Part shown: one piece after another, positions 32,114-39,778 of the stretch
How positions within the stretch are numbered: the stretch's first letter is position 1
How the letters are laid out: every line of letters starts with the position of its first letter
NCBI GenBank assembly: GCA_049324315.1
Contig: JBMOKU010000057.1
Span: 62,001 to 126,000, forward strand
DNA: 64,000 bases
Direction: 5' to 3'
Source of the DNA: JBMOKU01 sp049324315
GTDB lineage: Bacteria; Bacillota; Clostridia; Peptostreptococcales; Thermotaleaceae
Translations under genes and position numbers: made by a program
Notes under the pieces: generated by a model
What the model saw: the letters and a program-made list of their open reading frames with translations, nothing else
What the model was told of the DNA's origin: nothing
The model's database searches: none

Positions 32114-32764
32114 CTATTTTTTCTGAACGAGTTGTGCAATTTTATTGCCAGCTGTTTGTATAATCTGTACCAATAATACAAGAACGACGACGGTAGCTAA
32201 CATCACATCTGTTTGAAAACGGTGGTAACCGTATCGCACCGCTAAATCTCCTAAACCACCTCCTCCAACTACCCCGGCCATGGCAGAGTAGCCTAATATG
32301 TTAATAATGGTTATGGTAACCCCCAGAATGAGGGATGCCAATGCTTCAGGTATCAATACTTTTGTAATGATCTGATAGGGCGTGGCGCCCATGGCGATGG
32401 AAGCTTCAACAACACCCCAATCTACTTCCCTGATGGCGGATTCCACGATCCTTGCAAAGAATGGACTGGCTCCGATGACTAAGGGAACGATGGCTGCCGT
32501 TGTCCCGATGGTCGTACCCACAAGCAGTCGGGTAAAAGGGATAATAAAGATCATCAGGATGATAAAGGGCAGTGAACGGGTTATGTTGATGAAGTAAGAC
32601 AATGTATTTTGTATCCAAGGATTAGGCAAAATATGATCTTTATCGGTTACGACGAGAACGATCCCCAGGGGAAGTCCTATGATCACCGTAAATATGACGG
32701 ATACAAAAACCATATATAATGTTTCGAATAATGATGGAATCAGTAGTTCGATTAAGTGACTCAT
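32114..32764 (-). CDS. metI: Methionine ABC transporter permease MetI
   Basis: A 216-residue binding-protein-dependent permease with five TM segments. The EAA motif region reads EASIAMGATPYQIITKVLIPEAL, and the early TM segment FVSVIFTVIIGLPLGIVLVV with the loop NPWIQNTLSYFINITRSLPF is MetI-like. It lies 1 base from metN, so translation is coupled. It forms the membrane channel of the methionine importer. Confidence 0.94.
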   Translation of the reverse strand: MSHLIELLIPSLFETLYMVFVSVIFTVIIGLPLGIVLVVTDKDHILPNPWIQNTLSYFINITRSLPFIILMIFIIPFTRLLVGTTIGTTAAIVPLVIGASPFFARIVESAIREVDWGVVEASIAMGATPYQIITKVLIPEALASLILGVTITIINILGYSAMAGVVGGGGLGDLAVRYGYHRFQTDVMLATVVVLVLLVQIIQTAGNKIAQLVQKK

Positions 32765-32765
32765 T

Positions 32766-33752
32766 TTATAGCACCTCCGCTATGACATGATTTTTCTCTA
32801 AATACTGTAAAATTGCTGAAAGCTGCCGCTGGTCTGCACCTATCTCAACAATCAACTTTCCAATGGGCTGTTCCTGAATATATTCAATACTCCCAGATAA
32901 GATGTTTACGTCCACATGAAATTCCTTGACAATCCAAGAGATGATCGGTTTTCCCGCGCTATTCTCTGTGAAGGATAAGCTGACTAGACGGCCCTCGTGT
33001 AAATGATCAGGGAGTTCATGAATCTGTTCAACGAAATGTCGTGTACTGTCATTTCCCGGCTTTGAGAAAATATCTATGGTATTTCCCTGTTCCACAACCT
33101 GTCCGCCTTCCAAGATGGCTACCCGGTTGCATATCTCTTTGATAACCTCCATTTCATGGGTGATGACAACGATGGTCAATCCCATGTCTTTGTTTATGGT
33201 CCTGAGGAGAGATAGTATCTGCTTGGTGGTTTTAGGGTCTAAAGCTGACGTGGCCTCATCACAAAGCAGCACATCAGGATCATTGGCCAGTGCCCTGGCA
33301 ATACCCACTCTTTGTTTTTGCCCGCCGCTCAGCTGAGCGGGATATACATGGGCCTTATCGGATAGCTCCACCAGCTCCAGCAGCTTTTTCACTTTTGCCT
33401 CGATATTTTTCTCCGGTACATTAGCCAATCTAAGAGGAAAAGCAATGTTTTCAAATACTGTTTTGCTCTGAAGGAGATTGAAGTTCTGAAAGATCATTCC
33501 TATCTTTTTTCTGATGTCTCTTAACTGAGGGGGCTTTAACTTTACGATATTCACCCCATGAATCAATATATCGCCTTCCGTAGGCTCCTCAATCCTATTG
33601 ATACATCGGACAAGGGAAGACTTGCCAGCGCCGCTGAGTCCGATGATGCCAAAGATATCACCTTTATGAATGGAAATATTGATATTCTGTAGGGCAACCA
33701 CATTGTTAGAACCGTTTCTGTATACTTTGCTTACATTGTTAATCTGAATCAT
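32766..33752 (-). CDS. metN: Methionine ABC transporter ATP-binding protein MetN
   Basis: A 328-residue ABC ATPase: Walker A GLSGAGKSS, signature QLSGGQKQRVGIARALANDP, Walker B VLLCDEATSALDP and H-loop VITHEMEVI. The C-terminal 80 residues are the NIL domain, which binds methionine and inhibits the transporter. It is the first gene of the operon, behind two terminator-type SAM-I riboswitches. Confidence 0.95.
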   Translation of the reverse strand: MIQINNVSKVYRNGSNNVVALQNINISIHKGDIFGIIGLSGAGKSSLVRCINRIEEPTEGDILIHGVNIVKLKPPQLRDIRKKIGMIFQNFNLLQSKTVFENIAFPLRLANVPEKNIEAKVKKLLELVELSDKAHVYPAQLSGGQKQRVGIARALANDPDVLLCDEATSALDPKTTKQILSLLRTINKDMGLTIVVITHEMEVIKEICNRVAILEGGQVVEQGNTIDIFSKPGNDSTRHFVEQIHELPDHLHEGRLVSLSFTENSAGKPIISWIVKEFHVDVNILSGSIEYIQEQPIGKLIVEIGADQRQLSAILQYLEKNHVIAEVL

Positions 33753-33816
33753 GAGAACACCTCTTTCATTGTTTTGTACGTAGGATTGTTGCGATTTTGT
33801 ATGGTTGTGGGTGAAA

Positions 33817-33968
33817 TAAAAAAACCTCTTCAGACATGAAGAGGAGCATATGATCTATCTCCTCACATCTCCCAGTATTTTACCGTCGGAGTTGGCACCG
33901 CTGCTAATGCATAGCCGGTTGCCGGGTTTCATAGGGCCGATCCCTCCACCTCTCTGGATATGAGTTTT
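33817..33968 (-). promoter_or_regulatory. SAM-I (S-box) riboswitch, metN-proximal copy
   Basis: On the minus strand: TATCCAGAGAGGTGGAGGGA, then GGCCC-TATGAAACCCGGCAACC, then GGTGCCAA with TCCGACGG, closing with GGAGATGTGAGG. These are the S-box signature blocks. The expression platform is the hairpin CCTCTTCA-TGTC-TGAAGAGG followed by seven T. High SAM should end transcription before metN. Confidence 0.93.
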
Positions 33969-33984
33969 GTATAATGAAAATTAA

Positions 33985-34137
33985 AAAAGCCTCTTTCACA
34001 GAGAAAGAGGCATTCGAACAAACGCATCTCTCTCATCTGACGATACAAAAGTACCGCAGGAATTGGCACCGCTGCTAATGCATAGCCGGTTGCCGGGTTT
34101 CATAGGGCCAGTCCCTCCACCTCTCTGGATAAGAGAT
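33985..34137 (-). promoter_or_regulatory. SAM-I (S-box) riboswitch, distal copy
   Basis: A second complete aptamer: TATCCAGAGAGGTGGAGGGA, GGCCCTATGAAACCCGGCAA, GGTGCCAATTCC, and P1 strand GATGAGAGA. It has its own terminator CCTCTTTC-TCTG-TGAAAGAGG plus T-run. The two aptamers share the core almost exactly (including CCGGCTATGCATTAGCAGCGG) but differ in P1 and terminator, so they act in series on the same transcript. Confidence 0.93.
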
Positions 34138-34174
34138 AATTTTCATTATCGTTTTTATTCAGTTGCTAGAGTTA

Positions 34175-34203
34175 AGTCTACCAGCAAGAAGAATGGTTGT
34201 CAA
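34175..34203 (-). promoter_or_regulatory. Promoter of the met operon
   Basis: On the minus strand TTGACA, a 17-bp spacer, then TAGACT with an extended TGG. It starts a transcript that meets the distal riboswitch first. Confidence 0.65.
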
Positions 34204-34350
34204 CAACATTTTTCATGGTATTTATTAACAGTTGCTAATGTATTTCATGTTTCATGATAGAGATTAATTAAAAATGGATTGATTAGAAATAAAAGGAAAA
34301 TGGGATACTACTAGTAAACTTTGCTTGCAAGATAATTTGGAGGGGCTCCG

Positions 34351-35445
34351 GTGAATAAGGAAAATATCAGTACGAAGCAAAGCATATCTCTGATTGTTAT
34401 GTTTATAATCGGCACATCTTCTATCATTGTAACCGGCCTTGAAGCCAAAAAGGACCTGTGGCTGGCAACAATCCTTGCTATACTTATGGCCATGATCATG
34501 ACTTTCATATATTGCGGTATTCATCGTAGGTTTCCTAATAAAGATTTATATGATGTTCTGGAAATCTGTTTCGGCAAGATTATTGGCAAAGGCATAGGAC
34601 TGCTGTATGTATGGTTTTCCTTACATCTGGCTTCACTTATTATACGGGATTTCAGTGAATTTTATATAGTTACCGTTGGATATGAGACCCATATGATCAT
34701 TATTCTGGCTTTTGTTTCGGTGTTATGTATATGGGGAGTAAAGCAGGGCTTGGAAGTATTGGGTAGATTCTCTCAAGCATTTGTTGTTTTATCGATCATT
34801 ATGATATATATTGCGGTGTTGCTGTTAATTCCTCAAATGAATCTAATGAATATTAGACCGTTTCTGGCAGAGGGAATCAAACCGGTTTTAAAGGGGACCT
34901 TTTCTGCCTTTGGATTTCCATTTGGAGAAGTAGTGATATTTCTAATGGTTTTTTCTCATTTTAAGCAAAAAAATGGATGCTATAAAATTTATATCCAAGG
35001 GCTTATCATCAGTGGTGCCGTCATTTTGACTACGGCCTTGACCGATGTGCTGATTTTAGGTGTTAATACAGCTGCAAGCATTTATTTCCCTACCTATGCA
35101 GCTGTTTCAAGGATGGATATCGGTCATTTTCTTCAGAGACTTGAGATTACCGTATCCTTCGTGTACTTGATCGGTGGGGTTGTAAAGGCTACTGTATGCC
35201 TGTTGGCGGCATCAAAGGGGGTGGCCAAGGTATTAAAATTTAAGGAGTATCGATTTATTGTAACGCCCATGGGATTGATTATGTTGAACCTATCCTACTT
35301 GATGTATGAGAGTATCATGGAGTTTTTAGAATGGTCTATGACTATCTGGCCATATTATGCATTTGTATTTCAGGTTATCATTCCTGTGATTGTTTTCATA
35401 ACTGCTATAGCAAAAAGTTCGAAAGTACTGAATAAGACTGCCTGA
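34351..35445 (+). CDS. GerAB/ArcD/ProY family spore germination permease
   Basis: A 364-residue transporter of the GerAB (spore germination) family with ten TM segments. It starts at GTG with NKENISTKQSISLIVMFIIG after GGAGGGGCTCCG. ALEVLGRFSQ- and GTFSAFGFPFGEVV-type segments fit the family. GerAB is the germinant-sensing subunit of Ger receptors, normally beside gerAA and gerAC, but neither is here. The orphan could pair with subunits from another locus or be an amino acid permease. It shows the organism forms spores. Confidence 0.85.
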   Translation: MNKENISTKQSISLIVMFIIGTSSIIVTGLEAKKDLWLATILAILMAMIMTFIYCGIHRRFPNKDLYDVLEICFGKIIGKGIGLLYVWFSLHLASLIIRDFSEFYIVTVGYETHMIIILAFVSVLCIWGVKQGLEVLGRFSQAFVVLSIIMIYIAVLLLIPQMNLMNIRPFLAEGIKPVLKGTFSAFGFPFGEVVIFLMVFSHFKQKNGCYKIYIQGLIISGAVILTTALTDVLILGVNTAASIYFPTYAAVSRMDIGHFLQRLEITVSFVYLIGGVVKATVCLLAASKGVAKVLKFKEYRFIVTPMGLIMLNLSYLMYESIMEFLEWSMTIWPYYAFVFQVIIPVIVFITAIAKSSKVLNKTA

Positions 35446-35457
35446 TAGAGAAATAAA

Positions 35458-35495
35458 AAATTCTGCTCTCCTGTTGTTGAAAGCAGAATTTAATT
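35458..35495. terminator. Bidirectional terminator between gerAB and the ferritin-like gene
   Basis: AAATTCTGCT (35458-35467) and AGCAGAATTT (35482-35491) with T/A tails on both sides. Confidence 0.85.
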
Positions 35496-35508
35496 TTTGT
35501 AAATTCAT

Positions 35509-36072
35509 TTATTCTTCTTCTGTAGTGGTATTGTCGTTCTCTTCAGAAGCACCATGTCTATGCTTCGAATGATCTTTTACATTCAGGATCAGAATGTAGT
35601 TATACTTATCTGCATGTTCCATTTCGTCCGTCAAAATTTCAAAAACCATATCGCGATAGTAACGACCTGGAAGGCCTGCCCGTATATCTCTGTATCGCTC
35701 CATGGCAGCCAACTCACCGAAAAATGCTCGCTTGATTCCGTCAATATAAGATTTGGGTTTTTTAAAATCTACATCCTTTGGTGTCATGATTTCCTGACCG
35801 GTAAAATCTTTGTAGATTTTCCGAAACATCTTATTATGTTTCCTTTCATCATCTCGGATGCCCGCGATGATTTCCTTTTCTTCCCTCGTGGGTGCTTTAG
35901 AAATCAAATAATCATAAAACAGCTCATCTTCCCGTTCTCCTCTGACAGCGTCTTTGACCAATTCCAGAGCTTCCGTTAATGATTTATAGGACATTGGCAT
36001 ACCGTATCCATATCCCATACCCGGCATCATGTATGGTTGGTTATAGTCCATATATGGTCGATTGTAATCCAT
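35509..36072 (-). CDS. Ferritin-like (rubrerythrin-type) protein with Tyr/Met/Pro-rich N-terminus
   Basis: I start at the ATG encoding MDYNRPYMDYNQPYMM (36072) after ATAGGAGGAAGC. Residues 1-25 are low-complexity and rich in Tyr, Met, Pro and Gly. After that comes a ferritin-like four-helix domain: AVRGEREDELFYDYL, IAGIRDDERKHNKMF, FGELAAMERYRDI and TDEMEHADKYNYIL carry the Glu and ExxH di-iron ligands. The C-terminus is acidic. Similar proteins with a tyrosine- and proline-rich head occur in spore formers and may be spore-coat or stress proteins. No partner gene. Confidence 0.8.
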   Translation of the reverse strand: MDYNRPYMDYNQPYMMPGMGYGYGMPMSYKSLTEALELVKDAVRGEREDELFYDYLISKAPTREEKEIIAGIRDDERKHNKMFRKIYKDFTGQEIMTPKDVDFKKPKSYIDGIKRAFFGELAAMERYRDIRAGLPGRYYRDMVFEILTDEMEHADKYNYILILNVKDHSKHRHGASEENDNTTTEEE

Positions 36073-36193
36073 AAAGCTTCCTCCTATCAATAAAGTATAC
36101 AAAAAATGTATCTTACTATAAAGATATGCATGAAAGCAACTATGGTTACTTTAGAAAGAGCGATTGATCTCGCTAACCATTGCAAGGAACAAA

Positions 36194-37081
36194 TTAGGAT
36201 ACCTCTGATATGTCCTTTTTTTCTCGAATGATGATGATGGCTGCGATAACTAATAATATTCCCATAAACTTAGTTATGCTGATCCGTTCAGCGAAGACAA
36301 AAATACTGACAATGGTGGCTACTACCGGTTCCAATGTAGCGATAATAGAAGCCTTACTGGATTCAAGGGAGGATAAACCTTTGGTATAGAAAAGAAAAGG
36401 AAGCACCGTGCCAAAAAAGCTTAGTGCAACGGCATATCCAATGGTCTCAGCATCAGCAAATCCCATGAACATTTCCTTGACCTGGGCGATGGGAAGTAAC
36501 CCTATACTGGCCAGGATAAAGGTGTATGCAGTCACGGTCAAGGAATCATATTTTTTAAGGGCGATCTTCCCGAAAATACTGTAGAGGGCATAACCCAATC
36601 CTGCACCTAAGCCGGTCATTAAGCCTATAAATGAGATTTTTTGGTCATATCCTTGAAGATAACCTGTTACCAAAACACAGCCTATGAAAGTCAGCAGCAA
36701 AGATATTTGTTTTTTCTGTGTGAATGCTTCTTGAAACAATATGACGGAAAGAACAGACACGATGGCTGGTGCTGTATATAGGAGGATGGCAGCGACGGAT
36801 AAGGAAGTATATTGGATAGCCATAAAGTAGCACCAATTAAAAAAAGCAAAGCTGCATATCCCCGTTCCCACAAAATATTTGACATCAGAAGGTTCGATCC
36901 TTAATAAGGAACGATCTTTATACAGCAAGTAAATAAGGAGAAGAACTGAGGCTCCACCGGCTCGAATAAAGGTAATCTGCAAGGAGGTAAAGCCGGACGC
37001 TGTTAGGTGTTTTACGAAGATGCCCAGGATTCCCCATAGAAAAGCGGCAGTGATGACAGAAATATAGGCTGACTTTTTCAT
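36194..37081 (-). CDS. EamA family (drug/metabolite) transporter
   Basis: I start at the ATG encoding MKKSAYISVITAAF (37081), because GGAAAGGAT lies upstream; a start six codons earlier has no site. The 295-residue protein has ten TM helices in two EamA repeats (each with a GxxG and AALL(Y)YTAP or SLESSKASIIATLEPV motif). Substrates of this family are amino acids, sugars or other metabolites, mostly by export. It is a single gene. Confidence 0.85.
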   Translation of the reverse strand: MKKSAYISVITAAFLWGILGIFVKHLTASGFTSLQITFIRAGGASVLLLIYLLYKDRSLLRIEPSDVKYFVGTGICSFAFFNWCYFMAIQYTSLSVAAILLYTAPAIVSVLSVILFQEAFTQKKQISLLLTFIGCVLVTGYLQGYDQKISFIGLMTGLGAGLGYALYSIFGKIALKKYDSLTVTAYTFILASIGLLPIAQVKEMFMGFADAETIGYAVALSFFGTVLPFLFYTKGLSSLESSKASIIATLEPVVATIVSIFVFAERISITKFMGILLVIAAIIIIREKKDISEVS

Positions 37082-37337
37082 GTCTTCAATCCTTTCCATA
37101 AAGCTTGATTTTCTGATTAGCTACATTTTACTAAAAATCTTCATAAAAGCCTATTAAAAAATAATCATACTTGAGAAAAACATCTTGGTTGGTCGTATAG
37201 ACAGGAAGATTCTTGTAAATGATATGGATGGCATTGAATAAAGATTAAAAATAAATTCTTTAAAAAATGTTTATAGGATAAATTCTTGGGTATATATAAT
37301 CGGCATGATCATATAAAAAAAGAAGGAGAGTGATTTG

Positions 37338-37871
37338 ATGTATTTAGAGGAAGTGAAGAAGTTACCTCAAAAAATCGTAGACAATCTGGATGGGGATGTA
37401 AACAATCTCAGAGTGTATTTAGTTCAGGATTTTAACAACAGCTTGTTAAAACGTATGGTGGATTTTGGATTAAATATATTCGGAGATTTAGGGATGGACG
37501 AATGGGGTCTTGTTCCTCAAATACGACATGGAAATGTTTTTATGTTGAAGGAAGAAGAAAGAAAGAAGATTATTGGTATTGCCATCCTGATGCGGGATTG
37601 GGAAGATCCAGAAAAGGCATATCTGTTTGACTATGCCATTGCAGAGGAGTTTCAAGGTCAAGGGTTAGGCTATCATTTTCTCAAGGCCATCTGCAAAAAC
37701 TTAAAGGAGCAGGATTTCAAAAGAATGAGTTTGACAGTTGATGTGGAGAATAAGCCGGCCATACGGCTCTATAAGGAGAAAATGGGCTTTGAAATCATGG
37801 AATTCAGCAAGGATGAATATGGAGAAGGACATGATCGGTATATCATGAAGCTAGACTTAGATAAGTTTTAA
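37338..37871 (+). CDS. GNAT family N-acetyltransferase
   Basis: I start at the ATG after AAGGAGAG (37338); a TTG one codon earlier is less likely. The 177-residue protein has the GNAT fold: FDYAIAEEFQGQGLGYHFLK contains the acetyl-CoA-binding Q/RxxGxG/A loop, and LTVDVENKPAIRLYKEKMGF is the C-terminal GNAT signature. Substrate unknown. A strong terminator follows. Confidence 0.85.
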   Translation: MYLEEVKKLPQKIVDNLDGDVNNLRVYLVQDFNNSLLKRMVDFGLNIFGDLGMDEWGLVPQIRHGNVFMLKEEERKKIIGIAILMRDWEDPEKAYLFDYAIAEEFQGQGLGYHFLKAICKNLKEQDFKRMSLTVDVENKPAIRLYKEKMGFEIMEFSKDEYGEGHDRYIMKLDLDKF

Positions 37872-37875
37872 ATAA

Positions 37876-37917
37876 AAAAAGGGCAGAACTTGAGATTCAA
37901 GATTCTGCTCTTTTTTT
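37876..37917 (+). terminator. Terminator of the GNAT gene
   Basis: GGGCAGAA-cTTGA pairs with TCAA-gaTTCTGCTC, followed by a run of seven T. Confidence 0.85.
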
Positions 37918-37931
37918 AAGTTTTAAATACT

Positions 37932-37960
37932 TGTGACATGGCTGTGACAAAACTGTGACA
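37932..37960 (+). promoter_or_regulatory. Three TGTGACA direct repeats at 11-bp spacing (EF-hand gene promoter)
   Basis: TGTGACA begins at 37932, 37943 and 37954, exactly 11 bp apart, all in the same orientation. This is the pattern of tandem half-sites for an OmpR-family response regulator bound on one face of the helix. The last copy lies about 55 bases before the EF-hand start codon. The same heptamer in reverse, at the same spacing, precedes the response regulator gene. Confidence 0.75.
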
Positions 37961-38015
37961 ATATTTTCCGATACATACATTGCAAAAAATAAAATATAGA
38001 AAGGAGAATATTCAA

Positions 38016-38885
38016 ATGATTAATTCTGTTGGTTTTAATCAGAACTATTGGTACACCAGTTTAAGAAATGAAGCTGCCAATGCTGCAGCCGAAGCTTCAG
38101 CCGATAGCAATCTAGATATGCTTATTGTGGCTGGATCTACAGATTCTGAAGCGTCAAGGGAGGCGCTTTCACCGGAAGACCATATGAAAAGGATGCAGGG
38201 TGGAGCGCCGAGAATGAAGCCTATGGGGCCGCCACCGGAAGGTATGGAACAGCCAAGTCTGTCTTCAGAAATTGACACGGACAGTGATGGTACGCTGTCA
38301 GAGGATGAGTATGAAAACCTCGTATCTCTATTTGGAGATGAAAATGCTTTAAGTACGGAAGATTTTTTTACGAAATTTGACACTGACGGTGATGGAGAAA
38401 TCACCAGTTCAGAAATAGAAACAGTGCTAGGGGAAGAAAATTCTGATATGAAACCTATGGGACTGCCACCGGAAGGTATGAGGCCGCCAGGACTACCTCC
38501 TGAAATTGATACGGATGGTGACGGAGCTCTCTCAGAAGATGAGTACACAAGTTTAATATCCCAGCTTGGAGACGAAAATGCCCTACGTGTTGAAGATTTC
38601 TTTGCGAAATTTGACACTGACGGTGATGGAAAAATCAGCAGCTCAGAAATGGAAGCAGTGCTAGGAGAAGAAGGCGCCAATAAGCCGCCTATGGGACCGC
38701 CACCTATAGAAAACCAGGAGGCTTCAGCAACTTCAAGTGATGCTCAGCAAGATACTGATGATAGTACATATAGCGCAAGCAACGATTTGGCAATGTTGGC
38801 ATTAAATGTACTGAAAGCCTATCAACAAAATGATGGCTATGCATTTGGATTACGAGAAGAAAGTAGAATGAATAGCATGGCATAA
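38016..38885 (+). CDS. EF-hand calcium-binding protein with Pro/Met-rich repeats
   Basis: I start at the ATG encoding MINSVGFNQNYWYT (38016), after AAAGGAGAAT. The 289-residue protein has four EF-hand loops in two pairs: DTDSDGTLSEDE, DTDGDGEITSSE, DTDGDGALSEDE and DTDGDGKISSSE. Each has Asp at loop positions 1, 3 and 5 and Glu at 12, so calcium binding is expected. The pairs are separated by the repeat MKPMGPPPEGM (once as MKPMGLPPEGM), a duplication of about 90 residues. There is no signal peptide. It lies just before a two-component system that seems to share its operator sequence. Function unknown; a Ca2+ buffer or reporter in the cytoplasm, or a non-classically secreted protein, are possible. 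Confidence 0.85.
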   Translation: MINSVGFNQNYWYTSLRNEAANAAAEASADSNLDMLIVAGSTDSEASREALSPEDHMKRMQGGAPRMKPMGPPPEGMEQPSLSSEIDTDSDGTLSEDEYENLVSLFGDENALSTEDFFTKFDTDGDGEITSSEIETVLGEENSDMKPMGLPPEGMRPPGLPPEIDTDGDGALSEDEYTSLISQLGDENALRVEDFFAKFDTDGDGKISSSEMEAVLGEEGANKPPMGPPPIENQEASATSSDAQQDTDDSTYSASNDLAMLALNVLKAYQQNDGYAFGLREESRMNSMA

Positions 38886-38910
38886 TGAGGAATCGAATAA
38901 ACCAATAAAA

Positions 38911-38949
38911 TAAGGGTACTCCTTGAAGAACTTCCAAGGAGTACCCTTA
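38911..38949. terminator. Hairpin after the EF-hand gene
   Basis: TAAGGGTACTCCTTG (38911-38925) and CAAGGAGTACCCTTA (38935-38949) are perfect 15-bp arms. The 3' tail is only partly T-rich, so termination or mRNA stabilisation are both possible. Confidence 0.7.
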
Positions 38950-38973
38950 TCAATTACCCCGCTTTTTTACGTA

Positions 38974-39014
38974 TTGTCACAAAATGAAATACGCTTTGTC
39001 ACAATTTTGTCAAC
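38974..39014 (+). promoter_or_regulatory. TTGTCACA repeats before the response regulator gene
   Basis: TTGTCACA at 38974 and 38996 and TTGTCAAC at 39007 are spaced 22 and 11 bp, so all lie on one helical face. TTGTCACA is the reverse complement of the TGTGACAA half-site found before the EF-hand gene. A -10 TATAAT at 39051-39056 lacks a good -35, which suggests regulated transcription. Confidence 0.7.
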
Positions 39015-39095
39015 AATGACATTTTCAATAGACTGGTAAAAAGGATATGATATAATTTTCCTAATGAATTATCTATTAGATAAGGTGGGTTTTAA

Positions 39096-39776
39096 TTGGA
39101 GAAGAAAACAATTTTAATCGTTGATGATGAATTGAAAATACGAATCCTTTTAAAGGATTTTCTTGAAAGAGAAGGCTTTATCGTTATAGAGGCTCCAGAT
39201 GGAAAACAGGCCCTGGATACATTTCAAAATTCAGGAAAAGGCATTGATCTTATTCTTTTGGATGTCATGCTTCCTGAATATGACGGGTGGACAGTGTGTA
39301 GAGAGATTAGAAAGGTATCCCAGGTACCCATTATTATGTTAACAGCCAGAAGTGAAGACTTTGATGAGGTTCATGGTTTTGAGATTGGTGCCGATGACTA
39401 TGTGAAGAAACCTGTAAAGCCGACAGCTTTAATGGCCAGAATCAATGCTTTCTTCCGCAGAATAGATAATGGTAAAACCGAGACGAAAATATTAACATAT
39501 GATGGTCTTGAAATCGACGATACGGCCCATCTTGTTAAAGTAGAGAATGAAGAAATTATTCTGAGTCCGAAAGAATACGCCCTTTTATTGTTTCTGGTTG
39601 AGAATAAAGGTAAGATCATATCCCGTGAACAATTACTCAATCTGGTTTGGGGCTATGAGTACTATGGCGGGTTAAGAACAGTTGACACACATATTAACAG
39701 ATTGAGAATAAAGCTTGGAAAAAAAGGCGATGCCGTTACGACAGTCAGAGGCTTCGGATATAGATTTGAGGGATGA
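39096..39776 (+). CDS. OmpR/PhoB family response regulator
   Basis: A 226-residue protein that starts at TTG (MEKKTILIVDDELKIR) after AAGGTGGG. The receiver domain has the acidic pair DD, the phospho-acceptor in LLDVMLPEYDG, the conserved Thr in IIMLTARSE, and the Lys in VKKPVKPTAL. The C-terminal winged helix (LSPKEYALLLFLVENKG, DTHINRLRIKLG) is of the OmpR type, which binds direct repeats. The probable targets are the phased TGTGACA repeats at its own promoter and before the EF-hand gene. It overlaps or touches the kinase gene. Confidence 0.93.
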   Translation: MEKKTILIVDDELKIRILLKDFLEREGFIVIEAPDGKQALDTFQNSGKGIDLILLDVMLPEYDGWTVCREIRKVSQVPIIMLTARSEDFDEVHGFEIGADDYVKKPVKPTALMARINAFFRRIDNGKTETKILTYDGLEIDDTAHLVKVENEEIILSPKEYALLLFLVENKGKIISREQLLNLVWGYEYYGGLRTVDTHINRLRIKLGKKGDAVTTVRGFGYRFEG

Positions 39777-39778
39777 TG

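Noticed and set aside
38045..38680. Minus-strand 211-codon ORF opposite the EF-hand gene
   Set aside because: It is the mirror of a repetitive Asp/Pro-rich coding region, giving a Ser/Pro-rich translation; the plus strand has the ribosome binding site and EF-hand motifs.
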